NCBI RefSeq assembly: GCF_904848665.1 | Contig: NZ_CAJHCQ010000017.1 | Location: 62,001 to 126,000, forward strand | DNA length: 64,000 bases | Origin: Paraburkholderia hiiakae | Lineage (GTDB): Bacteria > Pseudomonadota > Gammaproteobacteria > Burkholderiales > Burkholderiaceae | Reading direction: 5' to 3' | Shown: positions 47,121 through 56,653 of the stretch, piece after piece | Layout of the letters: each line of letters begins with the position of its first letter | How positions within the stretch are numbered: the stretch's first letter is position 1 | Position numbers and translations under genes: made by a program | Notes under the pieces: model-generated | The model's database searches: none | What the model was told of the DNA's origin: nothing | Seen by the model: only the letters and a program-made list of their open reading frames with translations

Positions 47121-47184
47121 GACATAACCTCCAGATTTACTTTCTTCTTTAGCTGCCTACAGGGTTGTTTGCAGCAATGAAGTC

Positions 47185-47213
47185 AGTTTAGGAGGGTCAG
47201 GGACTAGGGTAAA
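47185..47213 (-). promoter_or_regulatory. Possible sigma-70 promoter of DUF4148 gene
   Basis: On the minus strand TTTACC (plus 47208-47213), a 17-nt spacer and TAAACT (plus 47185-47190) lie about 65 bp upstream of the start codon. The match is moderate. Confidence 0.45.
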
Positions 47214-47311
47214 TACCTAAGAAACGAATTCACTGTTTCCGCCGGGAGAACAATCCGGACATGGGCGTCGCGCAGGCCGGCGATTACCGAACGTGGCGGG
47301 AGTGATCGGGG

Positions 47312-48388
47312 TCAGACCATACTGGGCGTCACGCCGACCGTATCGACGAACTCTGTCTTCCCCATGCCGCGCGACTTGGCCCGGTACATGGCGCTGTCTA
47401 CGGCGCGCATCAGGGTTCGCGCGTCGAGCGAGCGGCTGCCGGTGCCTTCCGTGAGCAGGCACACACCAATGCTGCACGATACGGTTACCGGATAGCCGCC
47501 CACGGTGCGCATGTTGGCGAGAATCGCGTGGATGCTGTTGGCGATCGTGAGCGCGTCGTTCTTGTCGTAGACGTGACGGGCCAGCACGACGAATTCGTCG
47601 CCGCCCAGGCGTGCGAGCGTGTCGCCGCGCCGCATGCGGCGCACGAGCGCCGCGGCGAAGCTGCGCAGCAGTTCGTCGCCCACCGCGTGCCCGAAGGAGT
47701 CGTTCACTTCCTTGAAGCCGTCGAGATCGACGAGCAGCATGGCGGTGCGATCGACTTCGCCGGCGCGCGTAAAGAGCGTGCGCCCAATGGCCTGCTCGAG
47801 CCGCACGCGGTTGTAGAGCCCAGTGAGCGGATCGGTCGACGCCTGGCGTTCCAGGCGGCAGACGAGCACCGCCAGATAGACGGAAGTCGCCACGATGCTG
47901 AACGCGATGCCGAGCGCGGCCGTGATGTTGGCGCGCCACCACGGCTGCCAGTGCATCAGGCCCATGATGCCGACGAGCGCCACGACACACGAAAGACCTA
48001 GCATGCGCTGGCCATGGCGGCAGCCCGCGCCGACCAGAAACCAGAAGGCTACCCACAGAAGCGGCAGCGCGGCCGTGCCGCCCACGGCCAGCGCGGCGGT
48101 GACGATTGCCTGATCGGCGAACGTGGAGAGCGCGAGGCGCACGAGCGAGCGCGCTGGCGCGACGGTTACCGCCACATAAGTGAGCACGCCGAACGCCACA
48201 TAAGCGGTGACCGCAAGAAGCGTTGCGTAGACATGCGTCGCGCGATAGATCGAGCAGGCAACGAGGTAGGCAAGAAGCACGACGGAACCGAGCGTCATGC
48301 GCAGTACGGCCTGCTCTTTTTCAGGGTCCTTCGGAAATGCGCGAAACAACGCCTTCCCGGGCCAGGAATGTGTTTCCGTCTCGCCCAT
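47312..48388 (-). CDS. Membrane-anchored diguanylate cyclase (GGDEF)
   Basis: A protein of about 358 residues. The N-terminal half has about six membrane helices (LGSVVLLAYLVACSIYRATH, AVTAYVAFGVLTYVAVTV and others), the C-terminal half a GGDEF domain: DPLTGLYNRVRLEQAIGR, LVDLDGFKEVNDSFGHAVGD and an intact GGDEF with an RxxD inhibitory site five residues upstream. It should make cyclic di-GMP. The ATG at 48388 is favoured for its GGGGGTGG ribosome-like site; ATG 48409 is the alternative. It diverges from the serine hydrolase gene. Confidence 0.9.
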   Translation of the reverse strand: MGETETHSWPGKALFRAFPKDPEKEQAVLRMTLGSVVLLAYLVACSIYRATHVYATLLAVTAYVAFGVLTYVAVTVAPARSLVRLALSTFADQAIVTAALAVGGTAALPLLWVAFWFLVGAGCRHGQRMLGLSCVVALVGIMGLMHWQPWWRANITAALGIAFSIVATSVYLAVLVCRLERQASTDPLTGLYNRVRLEQAIGRTLFTRAGEVDRTAMLLVDLDGFKEVNDSFGHAVGDELLRSFAAALVRRMRRGDTLARLGGDEFVVLARHVYDKNDALTIANSIHAILANMRTVGGYPVTVSCSIGVCLLTEGTGSRSLDARTLMRAVDSAMYRAKSRGMGKTEFVDTVGVTPSMV

Positions 48389-48656
48389 GGCTGCCACCCC
48401 CGATGTCATTCTGTATTTTGTAGCCGCGTAGTGTACCCCACACATATTGCGTGTCGAGGCGCTAAAAAAACGAAATTCAACCGCCTCCGGTGTCGATGCG
48501 AGTGGCATGTGCGGTGAGCGTCAACGTTATGGCGTTGCACTGGACAACGCAATGCAACGCGGCGCAATTTCGCGCGGAATGACCGATACTGTGGCGCGCA
48601 TCGCGTGTAATCCATCAATTCCGAATTGGCTCGGTCAACCCGGTAAAGGAGGCGTC

Positions 48657-49910
48657 ATGGGTAGGGAAGGTCTGGAAAAGCAGGGTATGTCGTATGAACG
48701 GCTCGCGCGGATCGAACGTTTTCTCGACGAGAACTATGTCGGCACCGGCACGCTCGCCGGCACCGTCACCCAGGTGTGGCGGCGTGGCGAACTCGCGCTG
48801 AACTCGGTGCTGGGCTTCGCCGACCGCGAGCGGCAGACGCGAATGGCCGAGGACTCGATCTTCCGCATCTACTCGATGACCAAGCCCATTACGTCGGTGG
48901 CGATCATGATGCTGGTCGAGGAATGCAAGATCGCGCTCGACGACCCGGTCAGCAAGTACATCCCGTCATGGGAAAAGCTGGGCGTGTACGCGGGCGGTTT
49001 CATGGAGAGTTTCCAGACGCGCGCGAGCGCACGCCCGATGCGCGTGGTCGACCTGTTGCGGCATACCTCAGGGCTGACCTACGGCTTTCAGTCAAACACC
49101 AATGTCGATGCGGCGTATCGCAAGCTGAAGGTGGGTGAGCTTACGACCGCGGGCACGCTCGACGAAATGATCGAGAAGCTGGCCACGCTGCCGCTGGAAT
49201 TTTCGCCGGGCGAAGCGTGGAACTATTCGGTGTCCACGGACGTGCTCGGCTATCTCGTCGGCAAGGTCAGCGGCATGGCCTTCGAGGACTTTCTGAAAGC
49301 GCGCATCTTCGACCCGCTCGGTATGGTCGACACGGCCTTTTACGTGCCGCAAGAGAAGGTGTCCCGCTTCTGCGCCTGCTATGCGATCGGCGCGCTCGGC
49401 TCGAAGCTCGTCTCCGAAAAAGGACCGACGCTGCAGGACGATCCCCAGACGAGTCCTTATCGCGAGCCGCCCTCGTTTGTTTCGGGCGGCGGCGGCCTGG
49501 TTTCCACGGCGGCGGACTACATGCGGTTCTCGCGCATGCTGCTGCGCGGCGGTGAACTGGACGGCGTGCGCTTGCTCGGGCCGAAGACCGTCGAACTGAT
49601 GACGGCCAACCATCTGCCGGGCGGCGTCGACCTGCCGCGCCTCTCGCGCTCGATGTTCACCGAAGCGGCCTACGAAGGCGTGGGTTTCGGGCTCGGCTTC
49701 GCCACGACGATTGCGCCTGCATCCACGCTGATTCCGGGCAGCGCGGGCGACTTCTTCTGGGGTGGCGCGGCTAGCACCTTCTTCTGGGCCGATCCGCGCG
49801 AGGACATGATCGTGCTGTTTCTCACCCAACTGCTGCCCTCGACCGCGTATCCGATTCGCCGGCAGTTGCGCACGCTCGTTTACAGCGCGATTACGGCGTG
49901 CGGAACCTGA
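48657..49910 (+). CDS. Serine hydrolase, beta-lactamase/esterase class (family S12)
   Basis: A 417-residue protein of the class C beta-lactamase-like fold. The nucleophile motif SxxK is Ser73-Met-Thr-Lys76 (SMTK), and the Tyr motif is Y190-S (WNYSV). No signal peptide is apparent, so a cytoplasmic esterase (EstB-like) is more likely than a beta-lactamase. The ATG at 48657 has AAAGGAGG upstream. It is 13 bp before an AraC regulator in the same direction. Confidence 0.88.
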   Translation: MGREGLEKQGMSYERLARIERFLDENYVGTGTLAGTVTQVWRRGELALNSVLGFADRERQTRMAEDSIFRIYSMTKPITSVAIMMLVEECKIALDDPVSKYIPSWEKLGVYAGGFMESFQTRASARPMRVVDLLRHTSGLTYGFQSNTNVDAAYRKLKVGELTTAGTLDEMIEKLATLPLEFSPGEAWNYSVSTDVLGYLVGKVSGMAFEDFLKARIFDPLGMVDTAFYVPQEKVSRFCACYAIGALGSKLVSEKGPTLQDDPQTSPYREPPSFVSGGGGLVSTAADYMRFSRMLLRGGELDGVRLLGPKTVELMTANHLPGGVDLPRLSRSMFTEAAYEGVGFGLGFATTIAPASTLIPGSAGDFFWGGAASTFFWADPREDMIVLFLTQLLPSTAYPIRRQLRTLVYSAITACGT

Positions 49911-49923
49911 GTATCACGCCGCA

Positions 49924-50847
49924 ATGGACCCGCTTTCCGATGTGCTTTCCCTGCTGAAGGTCAAAAGCGTGCTTTCGGCGCGCTTTGAGGCGGCGGGTCC
50001 TTGGGCGCTGCGATTTGCCGCCTATCGTCATGTCAAATTCGGTGGCGTGGTCAAGGGCGCGCGATGGGTATGGATTGAAGGCGCGACCACGCCCGTGAAA
50101 ATGGAGGAGGGAGACTTCTGTCTCCTCACCGACGGCTCGCCTTACTGTTTCGCGAGCGATCCGGGCGTGGCGCTGCAAGACGGAGAGCAGGTGTTTGCCA
50201 GTCACCTGGAGGCGGATGGCGTTGTTCGCTATGGATCTGGCGCCATGCGCACGATTAGCGTCGGAGGACTGTTCGAATTCGACGACGACATGAGCGGCTT
50301 GCTGCTCAATTTCCTGCCACCCCTTGTTCACATTCGCGCGAATTCCCCGGGCGTCAGTTCGTTGAGCGCGGCCCTTGAACTGATCAAGGCGGAGACAGCG
50401 GTATTTCGGCCAGGCGCGGGAGCCATGGCGGGCGGCATTGCGAATATTGTGCTCGTGAATGTCCTGCGCGCTCATCTTGCCGCGAGCCCTCAGTCGGCCG
50501 GCTGGCTAGGCGCGCTCTCGGACCCAAGGATTGGCGCCGCGCTAAAGATGGTGCACGAGGAAATCGCGCGGCGCTGGAAGGTAGACGAGTTGGCTTCGAA
50601 GGTCGGCATGTCGCGCACGGCGTTCATCGAGCGCTTCAAGGAACGCGTGGGCCTGCCTCCGCTGGAATATCTGATCCGCTGGCGCATGACGATGGCGAGA
50701 GATGCCCTGAAGACAGGCAATGACAGTCTCTCGCGTATCGCCGCCGCCGTCGGCTACACGTCTGAAACCACGTTCAGCTCGGCTTTTAAAAAGATGTTTG
50801 GTCAGAGTCCCGGCCGGTATCGCTCGGCCGCACGAAGCAAGGTTTGA
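49924..50847 (+). CDS. AraC-family regulator with cupin-type N-terminal domain
   Basis: A 307-residue regulator. The N-terminal part (about 1-185) matches the cupin_6 sensor of this class, with VKMEEGDFCLLTDGSPYCFA. The C-terminal AraC domain (about 200-300) has LASKVGMSRTAFIERFKERV and VGYTSETTFSSAFKKMFGQS. It follows the serine hydrolase and precedes the acetoacetate decarboxylase operon by 127 bp. It could control either side. Confidence 0.88.
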   Translation: MDPLSDVLSLLKVKSVLSARFEAAGPWALRFAAYRHVKFGGVVKGARWVWIEGATTPVKMEEGDFCLLTDGSPYCFASDPGVALQDGEQVFASHLEADGVVRYGSGAMRTISVGGLFEFDDDMSGLLLNFLPPLVHIRANSPGVSSLSAALELIKAETAVFRPGAGAMAGGIANIVLVNVLRAHLAASPQSAGWLGALSDPRIGAALKMVHEEIARRWKVDELASKVGMSRTAFIERFKERVGLPPLEYLIRWRMTMARDALKTGNDSLSRIAAAVGYTSETTFSSAFKKMFGQSPGRYRSAARSKV

Positions 50848-50974
50848 GCGCCATGTGCGCCCCAGGATCTTCCCGGTAACTGGGAGATAGATTCCTGATA
50901 TCGACGGATTCTCTCGTCAGTCGCGAGTGAGTAGCATCTGCTGCAGTGCAACTCGATCTCAAGGAGAGAACGTC

Positions 50975-51772
50975 ATGAGCCGCCTGAATCTGGCTTCGAT
51001 TCGCGAAAACGCCTTTGCGATGCCTGTCCACAATCCTGCCTATCCCCGGCCGCCGTACCGCTTTATCAACCGGGAATATTTCATCATCACCTACGAGACT
51101 GATTTCGATGCGCTGCGAGCCACCGTGCCGGAGCCATTGCGTGCGGAAAACAATCTTGTGCACTACGAATTTATTCGTATGCCGGATTCGTCGGGCTTCG
51201 GCAACTACACCGAAACCGGTCAGGTCATCACGGTGCGCGACCAGGAAGGGCGCCTCGGCAACTATACGCACTCGATGTACCTCGACGACGAAGGCCCGAT
51301 TGCCGGTGGCCGGGAACTCTGGGGCTTTCCGAAGAAGCTGGCGAGACCGACCTTGAGCATCGATGGCAACGACACGTTGCTCGGCACACTCGATTACGGC
51401 ACCCAACGGATCGCAACCGGCACGATGGGCTACAAGCATGTGCCGCTCGATATCGAGGCCGAACGCAAGAAGCTTGCAGAGACGCCGAATTATTTGCTGA
51501 AGGTGATCCCGCACGTCGACGGTTCGGCGCGCGTATGCGAACTCGTGCGTTTCTATTTGCGCGACGTGAGCGTGCTAGGGGCTTGGACAGGCCCGGCGGC
51601 ACTTGAATTTCATCCGCACGCGTTGGCGCCCGTGGCCGATTTGCCGGTGAAGCGGGTAGTAAGCGCGCGGCACTTGATTGCCAATCTCACGCTGGATATC
51701 GGCGAGGTTGCTTTCGACTATCTCGCCGCGGACCCTGCCGCGGACCCTGCACCGGGGAGCCGTGATGCGTAG
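50975..51772 (+). CDS. adc: Acetoacetate decarboxylase
   Basis: A 265-residue enzyme that converts acetoacetate to acetone and CO2 through a Schiff base. The active-site motif [12 protein letters not shown] carries Lys120 (equivalent to the clostridial Schiff-base Lys115) and the neighbouring Lys121. The ATG at 50975 has AAGGAGAG upstream. The C-terminal tail has a short duplicated codon block (ADPAADPA). It overlaps the patatin gene by 8 bp. In related bacteria it sits with 3-hydroxybutyrate dehydrogenase, which is not seen here. Confidence 0.92.
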   Translation: MSRLNLASIRENAFAMPVHNPAYPRPPYRFINREYFIITYETDFDALRATVPEPLRAENNLVHYEFIRMPDSSGFGNYTETGQVITVRDQEGRLGNYTHSMYLDDEGPIAGGRELWGFPKKLARPTLSIDGNDTLLGTLDYGTQRIATGTMGYKHVPLDIEAERKKLAETPNYLLKVIPHVDGSARVCELVRFYLRDVSVLGAWTGPAALEFHPHALAPVADLPVKRVVSARHLIANLTLDIGEVAFDYLAADPAADPAPGSRDA

Positions 51773-53066
51773 CCGCACAAGTCAAACCAATCGGCAGCCG
51801 GATGCGTTCGTGCTGCCGCACTACGACGAAGTCGCTCTGGTGCTTCAGGGCGGTGGTGCGCTCGGGTCGTACCAGGCCGGCGTGTACGAAGGCCTGGCCG
51901 AGATCGGTGTGCACCCGCGCACGATCTCCGGCATTTCGATCGGCGCACTCAACACCGCCATCATCGCCGGCAATGCACCGGAAAATCGCGTGGCAGCCCT
52001 ACGCGGTTTCTGGAACCGCATTTGCCATCCGCGCGACTGGGTCGGTGGTCTGGGTGCATGGATGCCGCCCATGTTCGGTATGCACGATCTCTCGCGCAAG
52101 TGGGCCAGTGTATGGGCGGCCGGGCGTGCCTTGACCGAGGGCCAGCCGGGGTTTTTCTCGCCGCGCGTGCCGTTGCCGATGGCGGGTTTCGGCAAACAAA
52201 ACCCCAACGTGGTCAGCTACTACGACACGGCCGCGTTGAGGCAAACGCTGCTGGAGTTTGCCGATTTCGACCGGATCAACGACGGCGACACCCGTGTATC
52301 GGTCGGCGCGGTGAACGTGCGCACTGGTAACCTGGTGTACTTCGACAACACGAAAATGCGTCTGAAGCCCGAGCATTTCATGGCTTCGGGGGCACTGCCG
52401 CCAGGGTTTCCGGCGGTCGAGATCGACGGCGAGTATTACTGGGACGGCGGCCTCGTGTCGAACACGCCATTGACCGAAGTGCTGCGCGATGCGGACCACA
52501 AGAACGCGCTGGTGTTTCAGGTCGATCTCTGGAGCGCGAGTGGCAATGCGCCCGGAGACTTCTTCGACATCTCAGCGCGCGCCAAGGACATTCAGTATTC
52601 GAGCCGCACGCGCGCGGTGACCAGCATGCTGGCGGATCGTCAGAAGCACGCCCGGTTTATCAAGGAGTTGCTCGCGCACATTCCCGTCGAGCTGCGCAGG
52701 AGCGATCCGCTGTTTCGACTTGCTGAAGAGGCGGCAGACGGCAGCGCGATCAACGTGGTTCACCTCATCTACAAGAACAAGCCCTATGAGGGTCACTATA
52801 AGGACTACGAATTCAGCAGCGACACAATGCGGGAGCATTGGGAAAGCGGTCTCGAAGATATTCGCGATTCGTTTTCCCATCGCGAGTGGTTCGACGTGCC
52901 GAGCCGCGAGCAGGGTTTCGTCACGCATGATGTGCATCGCTTGCCGGGCTCCGTGCCGCAGTGCGATCGCGATGCGCTCATCTTGCCCCTCGCGGAAGAA
53001 CGAAAAGCCGCCGATGGCGCGCTGGCGAACGAGACCCGCGAACCGGCTGGAGAGAGCATATCGTGA
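51765..53066 (+). CDS. Patatin-like phospholipase
   Basis: A 433-residue patatin-fold hydrolase. The oxyanion loop [17 protein letters not shown] is followed by GISIG with nucleophile Ser58, and the catalytic dyad Asp227 in WDGGLVSN. The C-terminal half ([29 protein letters not shown]) is the DUF3734-type extension. The ATG at 51765 has GGGGAG upstream and overlaps the decarboxylase stop. In this context a lipid or polyhydroxybutyrate-linked ester is a plausible substrate, not proven. Confidence 0.9.
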   Translation: MRSRTSQTNRQPDAFVLPHYDEVALVLQGGGALGSYQAGVYEGLAEIGVHPRTISGISIGALNTAIIAGNAPENRVAALRGFWNRICHPRDWVGGLGAWMPPMFGMHDLSRKWASVWAAGRALTEGQPGFFSPRVPLPMAGFGKQNPNVVSYYDTAALRQTLLEFADFDRINDGDTRVSVGAVNVRTGNLVYFDNTKMRLKPEHFMASGALPPGFPAVEIDGEYYWDGGLVSNTPLTEVLRDADHKNALVFQVDLWSASGNAPGDFFDISARAKDIQYSSRTRAVTSMLADRQKHARFIKELLAHIPVELRRSDPLFRLAEEAADGSAINVVHLIYKNKPYEGHYKDYEFSSDTMREHWESGLEDIRDSFSHREWFDVPSREQGFVTHDVHRLPGSVPQCDRDALILPLAEERKAADGALANETREPAGESIS

Positions 53067-53548
53067 CTAAAGAGCCCTATCGCTGCGCTGTGGACTGCCT
53101 GTGCGAGCGAGCCTTGCGGACGCCGTGGGGCTATATTTTTCGCAGTATCGCCATGATCGCGCTAGCGGTTTCTCCGGCGCTCATATGCGCCTACCTGGCG
53201 CACGCTACGGCACGGTGGGACCTGTTTGAGCGGTCTGGTTCAGTCATCACGATCACGGGCCTTTTGCTGGCGTCGCGCCGCTATCTCGAGCACACCGTGA
53301 CGGATCTGGTGGTCGCCCGCGCAAACGGGGACGCCGGATTCAAGCCCCATCATGCGTTGAGCGAGGTCCTCGCAGCGAGGCGCGGACTGACGCTTTCCGC
53401 GTTTGGCACGCTCATTTGGGGCTGGGGCATATTTCTGCGGTGGTGGAGCTTCGGCGTGCTGGCGCTGTGGATGGCATTCGTGGTGTACCGGGCATTTCGC
53501 GACCCGGTTTTGCAACGCTCCAACGACGACGTTGACCTGCTGCCATGA
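53063..53548 (+). CDS. Small inner-membrane protein of unknown function
   Basis: A 161-residue protein starting at GTG 53063, which overlaps the patatin stop as GTGA. It has about three to four hydrophobic segments (IFRSIAMIALAVSPALICAY, SVITITGLLLASRRY, LTLSAFGTLIWGWGIFLRWW, FGVLALWMAFVVYRAF). I do not recognise a family. Tight coupling to the acetoacetate decarboxylase-patatin pair suggests a role in the same process. Confidence 0.7.
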   Translation: MTKEPYRCAVDCLCERALRTPWGYIFRSIAMIALAVSPALICAYLAHATARWDLFERSGSVITITGLLLASRRYLEHTVTDLVVARANGDAGFKPHHALSEVLAARRGLTLSAFGTLIWGWGIFLRWWSFGVLALWMAFVVYRAFRDPVLQRSNDDVDLLP

Positions 53549-53693
53549 AAGATATGGACGATGCGATAGGAAATCTGGCCAATTGACGATGGATCGAGCG
53601 GACGGCCTGAGGAAGAATGCTTGCACGCGGTCAGTGCCGCGTGCTCCTGCCTCACTCCCGTCGAGCATTCCGTTCTCGACGCTCACAAGTGCC

Positions 53694-54248
53694 ATGTCAA
53701 CGATGCCGCAGACCCAATACGCCAATAGTAAAGACGAGCTAATCGCCCGTCTCATCCCCTTTCTGCAAGAGGTCAAGGACATGACCGCGGGCATTGAGAC
53801 CGAGCAATGGCTGAATGAGAAATACGGTCTTGAAAGTGAGTTGTACCAGGAACTGGCGCGACTGATTACGCTGGGCGTCAAGGAGGGCTGGGCGGCCGAC
53901 ATCGAGGTCGCCGGCCCGCGTTACCGTCGATCACTTGTCGTCGCGCCGAGCGCCGAGACGTTCTTCTTCAGCGCCACAGCGGTGCTGCTGGACAGCACGG
54001 ATAACGCCCAGCACAACCCGGAAGGCAGCTTTCGCGCCGACTTCCATTTTCACCCTTACGGCGAGATCAATCTCGTGGTGCCGGTGAGTGCTGGCGCGGC
54101 GCTCGCGGGGCCAAACGGCTGGTGTGATGGCGGTTGGACGGCGCCCGCGCCGGGCAGCCGCCATTTCCCGGAGGTCAAGGGAGGCGCCGTCATCTCGCTC
54201 ACTTTTCTGCCCGCGGGGCGCATTGCGTTCGGCAAGATGCCGGCGTGA
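53694..54248 (+). CDS. DUF4863 protein, probable 4-hydroxylaminobenzoate lyase
   Basis: A 184-residue protein of the DUF4863 family, a member of which (PnbB) is a 4-hydroxylaminobenzoate lyase giving protocatechuate and ammonia. The C-terminal half is cupin-like: FHFHPYGEINLVVPVSAGAA with His residues suited to metal binding, then GNGWCDGGW-like residues and FLPAGRIAFGK. The ATG at 53694 was chosen; an earlier frame runs through the previous gene. No nitroreductase is adjacent, so the substrate link is inference. Confidence 0.6.
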   Translation: MSTMPQTQYANSKDELIARLIPFLQEVKDMTAGIETEQWLNEKYGLESELYQELARLITLGVKEGWAADIEVAGPRYRRSLVVAPSAETFFFSATAVLLDSTDNAQHNPEGSFRADFHFHPYGEINLVVPVSAGAALAGPNGWCDGGWTAPAPGSRHFPEVKGGAVISLTFLPAGRIAFGKMPA

Positions 54249-54257
54249 GGGCTGGGC

Positions 54258-54944
54258 TCAGTGAAGCTTGCCCAACTTCTCCAGTAACGCTTTGGCAGCC
54301 GGCCCCGACGACGCGGGATTCTGCCCGGTGAGCAGCAGCCCGTCTTCGAGCACATACGGTTGCCAGTCGGGACCCTTCGAATAGTTTGCGCCCTTCGCCT
54401 TGAGCTCGTCTTCAACGAGGAACGGCACCACTTTGGTCAGGCCAACCGCTTCCTCTTCGCTATTCGTAAAGCCCGTGACCGACTTGCCATTGACGAGCGG
54501 CTTGCCGTCAGGACCTTTGACGTGCCTCAGAACCCCGGGCGCGTGGCATACGAGATCAACGGGCTTCCCGGCTGCGATCGTGCGCTCGATCAGGCCAATG
54601 GAATCGCGGTCTTCAGCGAGATCCCACATCGGACCGTGGCCGCCCGGGTAGAAGACGGCATCGTATTCGCCATTGGCGACATCCTTGAGCTTCGCAGTGT
54701 TGGCTAGATCCGCTAACGCAGCAGGGTCGGCCTCGAAGCGACGCGTCAGGTCAGTCTGAAAGTCCGGCTCGTTGCTCTTGGGATCTAGCGGAGGTTTCCC
54801 GCCCTTGGGCGACGCGAGTACGATCTGCACGCCGGCGTCCTTGAACACGTAATACGGCGCGGCGAGTTCCTCGAGCCAGAAACCGGTCTTGCGACCGGTA
54901 TTGCCCAGTTCGTCGTGCGAAGTCAAAACCATCAGAATCTTCAT
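54258..54944 (-). CDS. DJ-1/PfpI-type glutamine amidotransferase-like protein (Hsp31/glyoxalase III-like)
   Basis: A 228-residue protein. The nucleophile elbow LVCHAPGVL holds Cys133 and His134, with Glu25/Glu26 in GFWLEEL as the likely partner acid. The segment ASPKGGKPPLDPKS is typical of Hsp31-like enzymes that detoxify methylglyoxal. The ATG at 54944 has AAGGAGAG upstream. It is convergent with the DUF4863 gene, 9 bp away. Confidence 0.85.
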   Translation of the reverse strand: MKILMVLTSHDELGNTGRKTGFWLEELAAPYYVFKDAGVQIVLASPKGGKPPLDPKSNEPDFQTDLTRRFEADPAALADLANTAKLKDVANGEYDAVFYPGGHGPMWDLAEDRDSIGLIERTIAAGKPVDLVCHAPGVLRHVKGPDGKPLVNGKSVTGFTNSEEEAVGLTKVVPFLVEDELKAKGANYSKGPDWQPYVLEDGLLLTGQNPASSGPAAKALLEKLGKLH

Positions 54945-55035
54945 GACGCTCTCCTTGAATACGTTTTCACAGCTTCCGATTGCAGAGAATTTTCGCCTGC
55001 GCCCTTGGCCGAATCGGACTACCGAACGGCTTGCA

Positions 55036-55542
55036 TCAGGCCAAAGCAGAAAGATGAATCATGGCGTTCACGTTCACGGGAAGGACAGGCGTGCGGGTAT
55101 AAGGCCGGTAGATGATATCGCCGCGGCGGATTGCCTTGCCGCTCACTGCGCACACACCGGCCCGGCGTGCCTTTGCGCAGACCCAGATTTGATAGCCGTA
55201 GTGGCATGAGGCGGAACACCAGCGCAACGCAATGGTTCTGGGGGAAAGGCGTTCGAGGAGCGTGATGACAGCAGCGCAGGGCGCGTCGCCTGTCGCATCG
55301 CGCTCTTTGCGGCTTTTTCTGCACCTTCCGTCGTTGCCGCGCGGCGCGGCGATGCGTGGGCCGGGTGCGAGATCGGCGCGACTCAGGGTCTGCCCGCAGG
55401 GCTCCCTCGCGCAAAGCCTGTCGAGTAGCAGGAGCGTCTGCTCCCATGGGTCCCGGCGCAAAGCGAGTTTATCGCCCGTCATTTCACTCGCGCTAGCGCC
55501 GCTGTTGCTCGAGCGTGTTCGAAGTCCGTCATCCGTGTTCAT
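55036..55542 (-). CDS. DUF3331 domain-containing protein
   Basis: A 168-residue protein of the DUF3331 family, common in Burkholderia. The conserved core is TLLERLSPRTIALRWCSASC-like, then HYGYQIWVCAKARRAGVCAV and SGKAIRRGDIIYRP, with cysteines that could bind metal. The N-terminal 60 residues are Ser/Arg-rich and variable. The ATG at 55542 has GAGG upstream. Function unknown. Confidence 0.8.
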   Translation of the reverse strand: MNTDDGLRTRSSNSGASASEMTGDKLALRRDPWEQTLLLLDRLCAREPCGQTLSRADLAPGPRIAAPRGNDGRCRKSRKERDATGDAPCAAVITLLERLSPRTIALRWCSASCHYGYQIWVCAKARRAGVCAVSGKAIRRGDIIYRPYTRTPVLPVNVNAMIHLSALA

Positions 55543-55628
55543 GCGAGGCCTCAGATGAAAATTGACAGCGCCACGATGCGTCCGGTGCATTTGCGCGCGA
55601 AGCCCGCTATCGAGCAGGCCGCGCGCAT

Positions 55629-55862
55629 TTACTTGATGAGTCCCTTCTGTCTCCGATAGACATCGGTAGGCAGGCCGCCCCATCCCCAGTTTTCCGTTGG
55701 CACCTCTTCGATGACGACGAAGGTCGCCTCCAGCGGTTTGTTCAACACGTCGAGCAATAGTTGGCTCACGCCCTTGATGAGCTGGGCCTTTTCGTCCGAC
55801 GTGACGGAATCTGTGCCGGGCTTGGTGCCCTCGCGTGTAACCTGAATGGTGACGATCGGCAT
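55629..55862 (-). CDS. 4-oxalocrotonate tautomerase family protein
   Basis: A 77-residue tautomerase. After Met removal the N-terminal Pro (MPIVTIQVTREG) is the catalytic base, with Arg10 nearby. ENWGWGGLPTDVYRRQKG resembles the C-terminal end of 4-OT-like family members. GAGGAAAG precedes the ATG. It is 80 bp downstream of the SDR gene on the same strand and is probably co-transcribed. The true substrate is unknown. Confidence 0.88.
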   Translation of the reverse strand: MPIVTIQVTREGTKPGTDSVTSDEKAQLIKGVSQLLLDVLNKPLEATFVVIEEVPTENWGWGGLPTDVYRRQKGLIK

Positions 55863-55942
55863 TTCGCTTTCCTCGCTGAAGATCGTGGGAAGGAGCGCCG
55901 GCGCACGGCGCTCCTGTTTGGCTCGGTGGTGCGTCGCGCGGC

Positions 55943-56653
55943 TTAGTGGCCGGCGATCTGGCCGCCGTCTACGTGCAGGATTTCACCCGTCACGAAGGGA
56001 GCCGAGTCGAGATAGAGGATGGCGTTCACGATGTCGCTCATCTCGCCCATGCGACCCATCGGGTGCAGCGCGCCAAGCGCCCCGTGGGATTCGGGCGCGT
56101 GCATCGGCGACTTGATGATGCCGGGCGACACGGCGTTCGCACGAATGCCGCGCTTTGCATACTCGATAGCCAGTGAGCGCGTTGCGGCGGCGAGACCGCC
56201 CTTGGTCAGCGAGGCCAGCACCGACGGCACGCCGTCGATCGCGTGATCGACGAGCGTCGTCGTGACGCTGAGGACGTGGCCGCTCTCGTGCTTTTCCATC
56301 TCAGCAATCGCGAGCTGCGCGATATGGAAGAAGCCGCCGAGGTTGATGCCCGTGATCGCGGCATAGTCTTCCGCCGTGTATTGCGTGAACGGCTTCGCCA
56401 CGAAAATGCCCGCGTTGTTGATGAGCGTATCGACACGGCCAAAGCGCGACACGGCCGTTTCGATCACGCGGCGAGCCGTGGCCGGGTCAGCGATGTCGCC
56501 GGCTACTGCGACGAGATTGCTATCGTCAGTCTGTTTGATGTTTCGCGACGTCGCGACCACGTTGTAGCCGAGTGCGCGGAATGCCTTGGCCGTCTCGAAG
56601 CCGATGCCTTGTGATGCACCAGTGACCACGACGACTTTGGGGGATTGACTCAT
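55943..56653 (-). CDS. SDR family protein with altered catalytic Tyr
   Basis: A 236-residue classical SDR fold: TGASQGIGFETAKAFRALGY, NNAGIF and the usual VSPGIIKSPMHAPE region. The Tyr-x3-Lys motif is changed: Lys151 is present in LASLTKGG, but the Tyr position (147) is Ala. It still ends in VTGEILHVDGGQIAGH, normal for the family. It might have a different mechanism or be non-catalytic. It precedes the tautomerase gene. Confidence 0.85.
   Translation of the reverse strand: MSQSPKVVVVTGASQGIGFETAKAFRALGYNVVATSRNIKQTDDSNLVAVAGDIADPATARRVIETAVSRFGRVDTLINNAGIFVAKPFTQYTAEDYAAITGINLGGFFHIAQLAIAEMEKHESGHVLSVTTTLVDHAIDGVPSVLASLTKGGLAAATRSLAIEYAKRGIRANAVSPGIIKSPMHAPESHGALGALHPMGRMGEMSDIVNAILYLDSAPFVTGEILHVDGGQIAGH

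Noticed and set aside
51728-51750. Short tandem repeat at the end of the acetoacetate decarboxylase gene
   Set aside because: It is only two near-identical 12-bp units encoding ADPA twice. It is in frame and too short to be of note.
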